This document shows positions 26,141-35,617 of a stretch of 56,863 nt of DNA, piece by piece (position 1 is the stretch's first letter; every line of letters starts with the position of its first letter). Below the pieces are notes generated by a model, which saw only the letters and a list, made by a program, of their open reading frames with translations, was not told where the DNA came from and searched no databases. Both the position numbers and the translations under genes were made by a program. This stretch comes from Nitrospirota bacterium (GTDB lineage Bacteria > Nitrospirota_A > Leptospirillia > Leptospirillales > Leptospirillaceae): NCBI GenBank assembly GCA_027335985.1, contig DAHWGX010000021.1, forward strand, positions 1-56,863, read 5' to 3'.

Positions 26141-27535
26141 TCATCGATGGATGGCCTCCCCGAAGAGGTCGAGAAAGGCTTCGTGTATGGCTTCGCTTAC
26201 TGTGGGATGAGGGAAGACCCCCTCCATGAGACGGCGAGCCCCCTCCTTGTCCCCCATCGCCGAGGCCACCGGTCCGATCATTTCCGAAGCATGGGGACCA
26301 ATCCCGTGGAATCCCAGGATGCGGCCGGTCGCCATGTCCGAAAATACCTTGAAGAATCCTCTCCGGTTCCCTTCGATCAGGGAGCGGCCGTTGGCCATAA
26401 GGGGAAAGCGTCCCTCGGAGACGGAGTGCCCACGCCCTTCGGCCTCTTCCCTGGTCAGACCGACGGAGACCGCTTCGGGATGCGTGTAGACCACCCGGGG
26501 CACCCGGGCAGGATCAAGGGGGTGGGGACTTCGTCCCGTCATCGCCTCAACGGCAATGATCGCTTCCTGGCTTGCCTTGTGGGCAAGAAGAAGCCCCCCG
26601 ACCAGGTCACCCGCCGCATAGATTCCCGGCACAGCCGTTTCTCCCGTTGGCCCGACGGGAAGGAAGCCCCCTTTCCCCGGCAAAAGACCGACGTTTTCAA
26701 GCCCGAGCCCCTCCAGGACCGGCTCTCGGCCGATGGCGACCAGAGCGGCCTCCGTCTGAGCCTCCTCTTGCCGACCTTTTCCATCCCTGAATACAAGAGA
26801 GAGATGAGAGGATTCCGGAACGATCGACAGGGAGGTCGTTCCGGTCCGCACATCGATCCCCATCCCCGAAAACTCCCGGGCCAGTACATCCCCCACCTCC
26901 GGATCCTCGAGCGGGAGGAGCCGGGATTCGCGCTCCAGAAGATGGACATGACTTCCGAAAGCCGAGAGGATGTCCGCAAATTCGCAGCCGATCGCCCCAC
27001 CTCCAACGATTGCGATCCGCCCGTCGAATCCCCCGAGACGAAGAAGATCGGTGCTGCTGAGGATCCGTCGTCCATCGAAGGGCACTCCCGGCAGGGGACG
27101 GGGTCGTGAGCCGGTCGCAAGCAGGACAAAGCGCGTCCTTAGGTCGCTGGGAACTTCATCCGCGACCCGGACGAGCCCTGGGGCCACGAGCCAGCCCTTT
27201 GCCCGGACATGAGTGATGCCATGCTTTTTGAACAGGAACTCGATACCGCGGGTGAGCCTGTCGATGATGGCTGACCGATAGAGCGCCAGTTTCTCAGGAT
27301 TCCGGGACGGAGGAGGGACGGAAATCCCGAATCGGTCGGCCTCGGCCAGGGAGCGAAGGAATCCCGCGACTTCAAGGAGGGCCTTGGTCGGGATGCAGCC
27401 GTCATGCAGGCAGGTCCCCCCCACGGGAGCGGGATCGAGGACCGTCACCTTCATCCCGAGTTGAGCCGCCCGAATGGCTCCGACATAGCCGGCGGAACCG
27501 GCTCCCAGTACCACGAGATCAGCATCAGAATTCAT
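26141..27535 (-). CDS. lpdA: Dihydrolipoamide dehydrogenase (E3)
   Basis: This FAD-dependent flavoprotein re-oxidises dihydrolipoamide to lipoamide with NAD+. The FAD-binding GAGSAGYVGA is followed by the redox disulfide GGTCLHDGCIPTK, the NAD site IVGGGAIGCEFA, the second FAD site GIYAAGDLVGG, and the C-terminal base motif HPTVSEAIHEA. The CLHDGC spacing (four residues) is that of E3 rather than mercuric reductase. I chose the ATG at 27535; GTG at 27544 is also possible because GGGAG lies close to it. No E1 or E2 genes are nearby. Confidence 0.88.
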   Translation of the reverse strand: MNSDADLVVLGAGSAGYVGAIRAAQLGMKVTVLDPAPVGGTCLHDGCIPTKALLEVAGFLRSLAEADRFGISVPPPSRNPEKLALYRSAIIDRLTRGIEFLFKKHGITHVRAKGWLVAPGLVRVADEVPSDLRTRFVLLATGSRPRPLPGVPFDGRRILSSTDLLRLGGFDGRIAIVGGGAIGCEFADILSAFGSHVHLLERESRLLPLEDPEVGDVLAREFSGMGIDVRTGTTSLSIVPESSHLSLVFRDGKGRQEEAQTEAALVAIGREPVLEGLGLENVGLLPGKGGFLPVGPTGETAVPGIYAAGDLVGGLLLAHKASQEAIIAVEAMTGRSPHPLDPARVPRVVYTHPEAVSVGLTREEAEGRGHSVSEGRFPLMANGRSLIEGNRRGFFKVFSDMATGRILGFHGIGPHASEMIGPVASAMGDKEGARRLMEGVFPHPTVSEAIHEAFLDLFGEAIHR

Positions 27536-27748
27536 CGACCGCACAGATCTCCCAGTTTAGCGTATCGGTCGGAGCCCTTCGGCGGAAAGGTCATCGCCTT
27601 CGCCGGGGACATTTTCCAGCCCCAAAAAAGTCCGGTGGTTCCGTTTTCAAAGCTTAACAGATTCCCGCTCCATCTGACCAACATCCAGCATTACACCCTC
27701 GGCAAACAACCGGCCATGAAGATATTTTCAACCAATGACTACCTCTTC

Positions 27749-27778
27749 TTGACAGAGAGATCCCTTTTCGCCTATATT
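27749..27778 (+). promoter_or_regulatory. Strong promoter of tRNA-fMet
   Basis: TTGACA (27749-27754), an 18-base spacer and TATATT (27773-27778). The expected start site falls at 27784-27786, right at the first base of the mature tRNA. Confidence 0.85.
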
Positions 27779-27783
27779 CTTCA

Positions 27784-27860
<77 letters not shown>

Positions 27861-27906
27861 TTTGCAATATTCCCCTTACCTTAAAATTTTGGTTGGGACC
27901 ATAAAA

Positions 27907-27920
27907 TGGCACAAGTGCCA
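27907..27920. repeat. 14-base palindrome downstream of tRNA-fMet
   Basis: TGGCACAAGTGCCA is a 6-2-6 inverted repeat 47 bases after the tRNA. It could be an operator or a weak terminator; no T-run follows. The rest of 27861-28043 is AT-rich and shows no gene. Confidence 0.35.
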
Positions 27921-28043
27921 ATTTATGCTTCTCGACATCTTCCAAAACATCCAGGGCTCTGCTCTCTTCCTGAACGTTATTGTTCTTTTTTTTCGACCGA
28001 CATCACACTTGTCGCCGCCTGTCAGAAAAACAAAACCGCTTAA

Positions 28044-28388
28044 TTGAGGAAAAAAGAATCGGAGCGCACCTCCCACTCCTTTTCAGGGAATCCGTACGAT
28101 CAGATCGAGAAAAAAGTCCTCGTCAAATCGCTTCATTTGCCCGGAGTTATCCTGCGACAAATGGAATTCGCGACCGGCACACGCCTTCCCTCACACACCC
28201 ATCCCGGCATGGTGGCGACGACCATCCTGATAAGGAAGGATGAAAGTCATCGTCGGCGAGGAAACCGGAACGGTCGCGGAAGGAGATCTTTTCAGGATTC
28301 CGGAGAACTCGAACCATGCGGATCTGTAGAAAGAGAGCTCGTTCTCGCCATCTCCTCGTCCCCTGTCGAGGATCCGTCCCGATCATGA
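28044..28388 (+). pseudogene. Cupin-domain protein, broken by two frameshifts
   Basis: One frame encodes a cupin N-terminal half (VLVKSLHLPGV, then TGTRLPSHTHP with the metal-binding His pair). From 28231 an extra base shifts the frame: removing T28231 continues as LKGRMKVIVGEETGTVAEGD with the cupin second motif and NSNHA. Near 28315-28330 the frame returns to the first one and ends with a typical cupin tail (VERELVLAIS). Together they read as one about 115-residue cupin with two compensating indels. Either the gene is decayed or a sequencing error is present. TTG at 28044 is only an approximate start. Confidence 0.65.
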
Positions 28389-28426
28389 CCAGTCCTCAAT
28401 GTGGGAGAAGAATAACCGAGCCCCCC

Positions 28427-29041
28427 CTATGACGTAAGGTGTTCGATCAGGCGTGGAGCGACGAGTCCTGCCATTTCCGAGCAGAAGGAGTGGCCTCCTC
28501 GCGGAATGATCACCAGCCTTGCATCTGGGATGATCCCGGCCAAATACTCTCCCACTGAGGGTGGACTGATCGGGTCGTCTTCTCCCCAGAGGAGGAGTGT
28601 AGGTACGGTCAACGTCGAAATCAGCCGGGTCATGTCGGGCATTTCCCCCAGAATCCACCGATCGGTGTCGGGATACTCTGCCAGAAACTCCTCCCGCCAA
28701 TCCTTGGCCCCAAAAGCCGTCACATTGATCCCCCCGGAGGTCGCAGCCAGAACCAGACGCGTGACGAGGTCAGGGAACTCAAGGGCCAGCGCGAGACCGA
28801 TGATCCCTCCCATGGACTGAGCCACTACGGCGGACGGGCGATCGAGAGTGTCTTTCGCCATACGGACCAGACCTTCGATCCCATCCACCCCGCGAAGACG
28901 AGGTTGGCGGCCGAGTCCCGGCCAGGACAGATAGCATTTCTCCCACGGGGAAGGAAGCATCTCTCCTGCGCTCTTCCAGAAATTCCCGTCTCCCGTGGCG
29001 CCCGGAAGAAAGAGAACTTTTCCGTCCCTCCCCCGTTCCAA
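28427..29041 (-). CDS. Alpha/beta-hydrolase family protein
   Basis: The 204-residue hydrolase is shorter than most. Catalytic Ser lies in the nucleophile elbow AQSMGG, Asp in GEDDPISPP and His in GGHSF near the C-terminus; the oxyanion region is FLPGATGDGNFW. The lid is short. TTG start, three bases after the upstream aminotransferase stop, so the two genes are co-transcribed. Bimodular substrate clues are absent, so the ester or thioester hydrolysed is unknown. Confidence 0.8.
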   Translation of the reverse strand: MERGRDGKVLFLPGATGDGNFWKSAGEMLPSPWEKCYLSWPGLGRQPRLRGVDGIEGLVRMAKDTLDRPSAVVAQSMGGIIGLALALEFPDLVTRLVLAATSGGINVTAFGAKDWREEFLAEYPDTDRWILGEMPDMTRLISTLTVPTLLLWGEDDPISPPSVGEYLAGIIPDARLVIIPRGGHSFCSEMAGLVAPRLIEHLTS

Positions 29042-29044
29042 CGA

Positions 29045-30244
29045 CTACTTCCCCTGCTCCGACAGGGTCGCCTCAAGAACTTGTCTCAGGACAAGCAATC
29101 CCTCCTCGATTTCAGAGGCTGTTGTGTTCAGGGCCGGCATGAATCGCAAACACCGGGGGCGGGGCGCGTTGATGAGAAGGCCCGCCTCTCTCGCGCGTCC
29201 GACAATTTCGCTGGCAAGGTCGGCCCCCAGCTCCAACGCCAACAGGAGGCCCTTCCCTCGAACGTCCCCCAGAGAAAAATCCCGCGAGACCAGCTCCAAG
29301 CCTTCCTTCAGAGTCTGCCCGACCTTCCTGGACTCTTCCAGAAACCCTTCGGACAGCAGGGTTCGGACGACCTCCAATCCGACGGCACAGGCCAGCGGGT
29401 TGCCGCAGAAGGTTCCTCCCTGCTCTCCCGCCGAAAAGCAGGAACAAGCGCTCTTCGCCAGGAGAGCGGCAAGTGGAACTCCCCCTCCAAGACCCTTCCC
29501 GATCGTCATGATGTCCGGCTCGATCCCATATTGTTCATAGGCGAAAAGGGTCCCCGTCCTTCCGCAACCGGTCTGAACCTCGTCAAAAATGAGCAGGAGA
29601 CCGTGCTGGTCGCAGAAAGCCCTCAGGTCGGACATGAACTCCTGTGTGGCCGGAAAGACGCCTGCCTCCCCCTGAACCGGCTCAAGCATGACGGCCACGG
29701 TCCTCTCACCGACAAGCGAGCGAACGGAGGCGATGTCGTTCAGTACGGCCTTTGGAAAACCGGAAACCTGGGGTGGGAACATGTTGTCCCACCCTGCCTT
29801 GCCGCTCGCAGACATCGTTGCCAGCGTCCGTCCATGGAAGGCATCTCCGAAGGTAATGATTTCGTAGGCACCTTTTTTGTGAAGCCTCCCCCATTTCCGG
29901 GCCAGTTTGATGGCCCCTTCGTTCGCCTCGGCGCCGGAGCTGCAGAAAAAGACGTGATCGAAGCAGCTCATGGAGGTCAGGAGATCGGCCAGATCCAGGG
30001 CAGGACGGTTGTAGAATGCGGGGCTCGGATTGATCAAGGCTTCCGCCTGGACCGCAAGGGCCTGGACGAGATTCCTGGGAGAATGACCGAGACAATTTAC
30101 GGCCCATCCCTGAAGCCAGTCCAGATAACGCCTTCCCTCAGTGTCAAAAAGATAAGATCCCACGCCCTTGACGAAAACAATCTCCGGCCGCTCGGAAATC
30201 GGCATCAGCCCTTTTGAGGTCGCAACAACTTTTGAGTTTTTCAA
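29045..30244 (-). CDS. argD: Class-III aminotransferase, ArgD (acetylornithine transaminase) type
   Basis: The 399-residue PLP enzyme of the acetylornithine/ornithine aminotransferase family has the phosphate-binding [15 protein letters not shown], the [10 protein letters not shown] motif, Asp in [13 protein letters not shown] and the Schiff-base lysine in TIGKGLGGG. It probably converts N-acetylglutamate semialdehyde to acetylornithine for arginine synthesis, though succinyldiaminopimelate is an alternative substrate. TTG start with AGGAGG upstream. No other arg gene is adjacent. Unlike IscS in this window, its PLP site is fully intact. Confidence 0.85.
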   Translation of the reverse strand: MKNSKVVATSKGLMPISERPEIVFVKGVGSYLFDTEGRRYLDWLQGWAVNCLGHSPRNLVQALAVQAEALINPSPAFYNRPALDLADLLTSMSCFDHVFFCSSGAEANEGAIKLARKWGRLHKKGAYEIITFGDAFHGRTLATMSASGKAGWDNMFPPQVSGFPKAVLNDIASVRSLVGERTVAVMLEPVQGEAGVFPATQEFMSDLRAFCDQHGLLLIFDEVQTGCGRTGTLFAYEQYGIEPDIMTIGKGLGGGVPLAALLAKSACSCFSAGEQGGTFCGNPLACAVGLEVVRTLLSEGFLEESRKVGQTLKEGLELVSRDFSLGDVRGKGLLLALELGADLASEIVGRAREAGLLINAPRPRCLRFMPALNTTASEIEEGLLVLRQVLEATLSEQGK

Positions 30245-30416
30245 AGGTCCTCCTAAACATCATCGAACATAGCCTATTAAAACATTCACAAGACCGGCCT
30301 TCAATTCTTTTCAGATCTTTTCAGGGAAATGCATTCCAGGGAGGGCACGAGGCGTTGACAGGGCCGTCTGAACTCCGCCCCTTCGACTGCAGGCGTCATG
30401 ATCTCGGCCTCACATC

Positions 30417-30445
30417 TTGACATTCTCCATCATTGATCCTAACAT
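30417..30445 (+). promoter_or_regulatory. Promoter of a leaderless mRNA
   Basis: TTGACA (30417-30422), 17 bases and TAACAT (30440-30445). The start site expected seven bases later is the A of the ATG at 30452. Confidence 0.65.
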
Positions 30446-30451
30446 TCAATC

Positions 30452-31102
30452 ATGACAAATTCACAATTGTTAATTCTCTTGAAAGAAACGGGGTACTCCC
30501 CGGAAGAGCTGGGAAAACAGATCGGGCTTTCGGGGATGACCCTTCGACGCTGGATGAAGAAGGCGGAGCAGACCTCCATTCCTGTCGTCTATGTTCCGGC
30601 GATCCGGGAGACCTGTCTACGGCTGATCTCGGAAGGCAGGCTGAATCCGGCCAGCGAAGCGGTCCAGTCCATCCTCGCCTCCGCCCTTCCCTCCGGAGAC
30701 TATGCCGCCGCCATCCAGAATCTCGGGCTCGATGCCGAATTCGGAGAGGACCGCACCATTTCGGGAGACAGGATACTGACCGGACTGGTCCAGATAGGAG
30801 CCCAGTCGAAAAAACAGGCCGATGTCGAGAAAAACTGTGGCAAGGTCTTTTCCTTCAAGGACATGGGCAAGGACTGGTCTGAACGGATATCGGCCCTGTG
30901 GACAATCATTCATTCCGACACCGTCACTCTTCCGGAAAAATTCATCGCATATGGAGCCCTTTTTTATCTGTTGACTCCCATCGATTTCATTCCCGACACG
31001 ATCCCCTTCCTGGGGCTGGTCGACGACTTTGCCGTGCTGGGGCTGGCCGCCGCATACTATGCCCGGCATCTGAGGGTCCGGAATGAGAAAATATCAATCT
31101 GA
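30452..31102 (+). CDS. HTH plus DUF1232 protein
   Basis: 216 residues. The N-terminal 40 residues look like a small helix-turn-helix (GYSPEELGKQIGLSGMTLRRWMKK). The C-terminal 70 residues are a DUF1232/YkvA domain with its hydrophobic core and the signature PIDFIPDTIPFLGLVDDFAV. DUF1232 proteins are small membrane-associated proteins of unknown function. The combination suggests a DNA-binding or protein-binding module tethered to the membrane. No ribosome-binding site precedes the ATG and a good promoter places the transcript start exactly there. It overlaps nothing downstream after the lipoprotein start is set at 31131. Confidence 0.75.
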   Translation: MTNSQLLILLKETGYSPEELGKQIGLSGMTLRRWMKKAEQTSIPVVYVPAIRETCLRLISEGRLNPASEAVQSILASALPSGDYAAAIQNLGLDAEFGEDRTISGDRILTGLVQIGAQSKKQADVEKNCGKVFSFKDMGKDWSERISALWTIIHSDTVTLPEKFIAYGALFYLLTPIDFIPDTIPFLGLVDDFAVLGLAAAYYARHLRVRNEKISI

Positions 31103-31130
31103 AATTTGTTTTAAGGAAGGATCCGTTCCC

Positions 31131-31652
31131 ATGACCTGGAAAGTGCCATCCCTCTTTCTTTTAGCACTGACATTCTTCCTGTCCGGCTGCGCGGCCACAA
31201 CTGAACCGGCCGTCCGGGCCTATCTGCACGAACAGAAGGCCTATTCGGAAATCCGGAACGGACATCTCGAAACGGCGGAGAACGACCTGAAGCTGGCACT
31301 CAGGGACAATCCGACAGAGCCGACCATTCTGAACAATATGGCTTACATTGCCTTCAGAAAAGGGAACTACAAAAAGGCGGTCGGCTATCTGGAACAGGCC
31401 CGCGTCCTCAAGAACGACGACAATGACGAGCCATACATCCTGAACGAGGCCCGAATCCTCATCGCCAATCATCAGTACCCTCGCGCCCTCGCCCTCCTCT
31501 CCCTCATCGAACCCCGGCGCACCTGGCCCCACAGTTACCGGAAGATGCTGGCCAAGGCCCTGATCCACAACGGACAGAGCGCGCGCGCCATGGCCGTTCT
31601 GCTGGAAAAGCACGACGAGACGTCAACCCCCGGGCTTTTATACTCCCGTTAA
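31131..31652 (+). CDS. TPR-containing lipoprotein
   Basis: 173 residues with a lipoprotein signal: positive start, hydrophobic LFLLALTFFLSG and the lipobox LSGC with Cys at about residue 20. TPR-like helices follow (about 45-160, for example AENDLKLALRDNPTEPTILNNMAYIAFRKG is the first full repeat, shown here only by its ends at about 47-76). The ATG at 31131 has AAGGAAGG at the right distance; an earlier ATG at 31083 lacks one and would spoil the signal peptide. It resembles PilF/TadD-type envelope assembly factors, but the partner is unknown. Confidence 0.75.
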   Translation: MTWKVPSLFLLALTFFLSGCAATTEPAVRAYLHEQKAYSEIRNGHLETAENDLKLALRDNPTEPTILNNMAYIAFRKGNYKKAVGYLEQARVLKNDDNDEPYILNEARILIANHQYPRALALLSLIEPRRTWPHSYRKMLAKALIHNGQSARAMAVLLEKHDETSTPGLLYSR

Positions 31653-31685
31653 CACTGACCGCAGTCCTGTTCGGGAGCATTCGGC

Positions 31686-32768
31686 ATGAGTTTTCCTTTT
31701 GGCAGACACTTTTTTTGCGTCCTTGCAGGAGCAGTCTTCATCCTGTGTCTTTCCCCCCCCGAATCCCGGGCCATCTCTCCCGCCAATCCCGGCAGCAGTG
31801 ACTTTTTTCTCCCCTTCTCGGACGACGCCGAGATGGCCAAGGACTTCCAGGCGTTGGCCCCTCCCTTCCTTCCCTGGGGCCCCAACACCAGCGGACCTTT
31901 TTTTACCGGGACAGCCGAAGTGGAGCCGATCGGCTCCTGGTATCTGGAACCCTTCGCCTACGACTTCCTGTCTCCAGGCGTCTCGTATCTTTACGCGCCG
32001 ATGCGACTTGCGATCGGTCTCGGCCACAATCTTGAGCTCGACACATTCCTTCCCCTGGAACAAACCTGGGTGGGGTCCCCGCAAATTCCGGCGGGGCGGT
32101 CGGCCAGCTATTTCGGAGTCGGGAATACCCACTTCGAGATCAAATGGGAGCTGACCTCGGATGGCAATGTCTACCTGCCCCTTGCCCGGCCGGCCATTGC
32201 CCTCACCTTCGACTTCTGGATCCCCTCCGGAAAGTATCTGAACCTGAACCCCCAGGATTATTCGGCCGACCAGCTTGGAAACGGCACTTTCAATGAAGGT
32301 CTCATGCTTCTTGTGCATAAACATGTCAAACCCTTCATGTTTTATTTCCAGCTGGGGGACATCGTCGAGAACCCCTCCACCGTCGGCGTCGGATATGAAT
32401 TCGACAACAGCACCAACCACAACCATCTCGCAAACTTTCACATGGTGGACGGAAACCTTATTTACTATGCCGGCGCCGTCGAGCACGTGATCAACACCGA
32501 ATGGGGGGCGGGCTACCTGATCGAGCTCTACGGAGAGTCCCAGAGCGGGCAAAATCTTTTCTTCGGTGCGGCCAACGCGCCTCCCTTTTCCTTTTTATGG
32601 TGGGCTCCCGAGGTGGAGATGACCTGGCCCCACACCCGTCAGTTTTCCGTGACATGGGGAGCGGGCGTGGCCATGCCGGTCTATGAGGCCAACTACCCCG
32701 CGACCGTCACGCCAATGGGCACGGCCACCCTCTACTTCAACGGTCCCTTCGGCTATCGGGGAATGTAG
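31686..32768 (+). CDS. Putative outer-membrane beta-barrel protein
   Basis: 360 residues with a signal peptide (hydrophobic about 11-24, SRA cleavage region) and alternating aromatic/hydrophobic strands throughout, for example SWYLEPFAYDF and GYLIELYGES, with final aromatic residues. The pattern fits an outer-membrane barrel of the kind seen in metal-rich acidophiles, but I cannot assign a named family. Many His residues (NHNHLANFHMV, about 241-251) could bind metal. It follows the TPR lipoprotein by 33 bases, so an envelope partnership is plausible. Confidence 0.6.
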   Translation: MSFPFGRHFFCVLAGAVFILCLSPPESRAISPANPGSSDFFLPFSDDAEMAKDFQALAPPFLPWGPNTSGPFFTGTAEVEPIGSWYLEPFAYDFLSPGVSYLYAPMRLAIGLGHNLELDTFLPLEQTWVGSPQIPAGRSASYFGVGNTHFEIKWELTSDGNVYLPLARPAIALTFDFWIPSGKYLNLNPQDYSADQLGNGTFNEGLMLLVHKHVKPFMFYFQLGDIVENPSTVGVGYEFDNSTNHNHLANFHMVDGNLIYYAGAVEHVINTEWGAGYLIELYGESQSGQNLFFGAANAPPFSFLWWAPEVEMTWPHTRQFSVTWGAGVAMPVYEANYPATVTPMGTATLYFNGPFGYRGM

Positions 32769-32902
32769 GAAAAAATGGTGGGCTCCCCTCTTTCCCGGAG
32801 AGTGGAGTAGACTACAAAGGGAAAGGGGGGACCCTTGAAAATCGCTTTTCTAATGGCTTTGCTCACATTATCCGGAGGGACAATGCGAAAGGACAACCGA
32901 TC

Positions 32903-33034
32903 ATGATGCGAAAATTCATTGACAAATACCCGATCCTGGCGGGCTCGGTGATCCTCGTCTCTATTGTCCTGGCCATCTTTGCGGTTACGGCGGGCCTTGT
33001 TGTGGTCGCGAACATCTTCCTTGTAAAAAACTGA
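32903..33034 (+). CDS. 43-residue single-helix membrane protein
   Basis: The ATG at 32903 is followed by a short basic segment (MMRKFIDKYP) and one long hydrophobic helix (about residues 11-40), ending in VKN. Its own weak ribosome-binding site is AAAGGA. A seven-codon reading frame at 32883-32906, with a strong GGAGGG before it, ends by overlapping this ATG (ATGA) and could couple translation. Function unknown. Confidence 0.5.
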   Translation: MMRKFIDKYPILAGSVILVSIVLAIFAVTAGLVVVANIFLVKN

Positions 33035-33220
33035 ATCTTTCTTCGGCCTTATTCTCTCCTGCGAGAACGGCCAGCCTGGCTTTCCCTCCCCGGGGTTTCC
33101 GGCCCGACCCGACCCGGGGTGAGACTTCTTTCGGAAATCCTTCTATCATAGGAGGAATCTTCCAGGAAGACCCCGGCTCCCCGGGAATCCCTTCACATTT
33201 CTCTTCATGGCAGGAGTTCC

Positions 33221-34888
33221 ATGGCACAATACGTCTTCACGATGAACCGCGTGGGCAAGATCGTTCCTCCCAAGCGTCAAATTCTCAAGGATATCTCCCT
33301 GAGTTTCCTGCCGGGGGCCAAGATCGGAGTTCTGGGCCTAAACGGCTCGGGAAAGTCGACCCTTCTCCGCATCATGGCGGGGGTGGACACCGACATTATC
33401 GGGGAAGCGATCCCGATGCCCGGCATCCGGATTGGCTACCTTCCCCAGGAACCGGAACTCGATCCGAAGATGACGGTCCGCAGCGCGGTGGAGGAAGGCC
33501 TGGGCGAGCTGTTCGACGCCCACCGAAAACTCGAGGAGGTCTACGCCGCCTATGCGGAACCCAAGGCGGATTTCGACGCCCTGGCGAAGGAGCAGGCCCG
33601 TCTCGAGGCGATCATCGCCACCGGTGACGGCCACAACATGGAACAAAAGATGGAAGTAGCCGCCGATGCGCTTCGCCTGCCCCCCTGGGAGGCCAGCATC
33701 GAGACGCTGTCCGGTGGAGAAAAGAGACGGGTGGCCCTCTGCCAGCTCCTTCTCTCGAACCCTGACATGCTTCTTCTCGACGAACCGACCAACCACCTTG
33801 ATGCCGAGTCGGTGGACTGGCTCGAGCAGTTCCTCCAGAAATTCCCCGGGACGGTCGTCGCCGTCACCCACGACCGGTACTTTCTGGACAACGCCGCGGA
33901 ATGGATCCTGGAGCTCGACCGGGGATCTGGAATCCCCTGGAAAGGAAACTACAGCTCCTGGCTCGAGCAGAAAGAGGCCCGACTGGAGGTCGAATCCCGG
34001 CAGGAATCGGCCCGGATCAAGGCCATGAAACAGGAACTCGAATGGGTGCGACAGAACCCCAAGGGACGTCAGGCCAAATCCAAGGCCCGCATGTCGCGAT
34101 TCGACGAGCTTTCCTCCCAGGAATACCAGAAAAGGAACGAAACCCAGGAAATTTTCATACCGGTGGCAGAGCGCCTGGGAGAGCAGGTCATCGAATTCCG
34201 CGATGTGTCGAAGGGGTACGGGGACAGGCTTCTGGTCGACCACCTCTCATTTACGATTCCTCCCGGGGCGATCGTCGGCATCATCGGGCCAAACGGAGCC
34301 GGAAAATCGACTCTCTTCCGGATGATCACAGGGAAGGAAGCCCCCGACTCGGGGGAGATCCGGACAGGACAGTCGGTTCGCCTCTCCTATGTCGACCAGT
34401 CCCGGGAGAGTCTCTCGAAGGACAAGACCGTTTTCGACGAAATCTCGGGGGGATCCGATGTCCTGACCGTGGGTCGCTACGAAGCCCCGTCCCGGGCCTA
34501 TATCGGCCGTTTCAATTTCAAGGGGCCTGACCAGCAAAAGATCGTGGGGACACTCTCCGGAGGGGAACGAGGTCGTTTGCACCTTGCGAAGACCCTCATT
34601 TCGGGAGGGAATGTCCTGCTGCTGGACGAGCCCTCCAACGATCTTGACGTCGAAACGCTCCGGGCCCTCGAGGATGCGCTCCTCGAATTTGCCGGCTGCG
34701 TCCTCGTCATTTCCCACGACCGCTGGTTCCTCGACCGGATCGCGACGCACATCCTGGCCTTCGAGGGAGAGTCCACCGTGAGCTTTTTTGCGGGGAACTA
34801 TCAGGAATACGAATCCGACAAACGCAGGCGGCTGGGAGCGGAAGGGGCCAAGCCTCATCGCCTTCGTTTCAAGCCTATCCACCGATGA
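33221..34888 (+). CDS. ettA: Energy-dependent translational throttle protein EttA (ABC-F)
   Basis: ABC-F ATPase that binds the ribosomal E site and gates the first elongation step according to ATP level. 555 residues, the standard length. Two ABC domains: GLNGSGKST, LSGGEKRRVALC and LLLDEPTNHLD in the first, GPNGAGKST, LSGGERGRLHLAK and LLLDEPSNDLD in the second, with an arm and linker (P-tIm-like) between. The EttA-specific start YVFTMNRVGKIVPPKR is present. The ATG follows AGGAG. Ends in a four-base overlap with the amidotransferase gene. Confidence 0.96.
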   Translation: MAQYVFTMNRVGKIVPPKRQILKDISLSFLPGAKIGVLGLNGSGKSTLLRIMAGVDTDIIGEAIPMPGIRIGYLPQEPELDPKMTVRSAVEEGLGELFDAHRKLEEVYAAYAEPKADFDALAKEQARLEAIIATGDGHNMEQKMEVAADALRLPPWEASIETLSGGEKRRVALCQLLLSNPDMLLLDEPTNHLDAESVDWLEQFLQKFPGTVVAVTHDRYFLDNAAEWILELDRGSGIPWKGNYSSWLEQKEARLEVESRQESARIKAMKQELEWVRQNPKGRQAKSKARMSRFDELSSQEYQKRNETQEIFIPVAERLGEQVIEFRDVSKGYGDRLLVDHLSFTIPPGAIVGIIGPNGAGKSTLFRMITGKEAPDSGEIRTGQSVRLSYVDQSRESLSKDKTVFDEISGGSDVLTVGRYEAPSRAYIGRFNFKGPDQQKIVGTLSGGERGRLHLAKTLISGGNVLLLDEPSNDLDVETLRALEDALLEFAGCVLVISHDRWFLDRIATHILAFEGESTVSFFAGNYQEYESDKRRRLGAEGAKPHRLRFKPIHR

Positions 34889-35607
34889 CCTCCCATTCGC
34901 CCCCACGGACCGCATTGATTCTGTCCCACCTCGCCTTCGAGGACGCGGGAACTCTGGGAGATCTTCTGGAAAGGCGGGAATTCCGTCTCCGGACGCTCGA
35001 ACCGGCCCTTCCCTCCACCCGGCTGCCTGCTCCCGGGGACCCGGATCTCGTGGTGGTCCTCGGGGGACCCTTCGGAGTGTATGAAGAGGATCTGTATCCC
35101 CACATTCCCGGAGAGATCGACTTCATCAGGGAGCGACTTTTCCTCAGAAAGCCCACGATCGGCATCTGCCTGGGGGCCCAGCTGATGGCCAAAGCCCTGG
35201 GAGCCCGCGTCTATCCCTCCGGCACACAGGAGATCGGTTGGTCTCCCCTCGCGCTGACCGAAGACGGGCGACACACCCCTCTTTCCCTTCTGGGAGACGG
35301 GAATCCCATGTTGCACTGGCATGGAGACACATTCGACCTTCCGGAAGGAATTCCGAGCCTGGCATTGACCGATTCGGTTCCTCACCAGGCCTTCCGTGTC
35401 GAACACTTCGGACTGGCTCTCCAGTTCCACCCTGAAATCCGGACTCGCGACTTCGAGCGATGGCTTCTGGGTCATGCCTTTGAGCTCGCCACCCGGAAAA
35501 TCGATCTCCCCCTCCTCAGACGCCAGACGCAGACGCTCGGACCGGATCTGGAATCCAGAGCCAGCGTTTTCTTTTCCCGATGGCTCTCCGAGGCGGGTCT
35601 CGGCTGA
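34885..35607 (+). CDS. Class-I glutamine amidotransferase-like protein
   Basis: 240 residues with the nucleophile elbow GICLGAQLMA (Cys at about 96) and the His-Glu pair QFHPE near residue 180, as in GMP synthase-type amidotransferases. No synthetase domain is attached. Such stand-alone proteins are usually of unknown specificity, some acting on gamma-glutamyl compounds. Coupled to ettA by ATGA. A coupled amidotransferase in this position has no evident partner. Confidence 0.85.
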   Translation: MTSHSPPRTALILSHLAFEDAGTLGDLLERREFRLRTLEPALPSTRLPAPGDPDLVVVLGGPFGVYEEDLYPHIPGEIDFIRERLFLRKPTIGICLGAQLMAKALGARVYPSGTQEIGWSPLALTEDGRHTPLSLLGDGNPMLHWHGDTFDLPEGIPSLALTDSVPHQAFRVEHFGLALQFHPEIRTRDFERWLLGHAFELATRKIDLPLLRRQTQTLGPDLESRASVFFSRWLSEAGLG

Positions 35608-35617
35608 CGGTCCTCCG

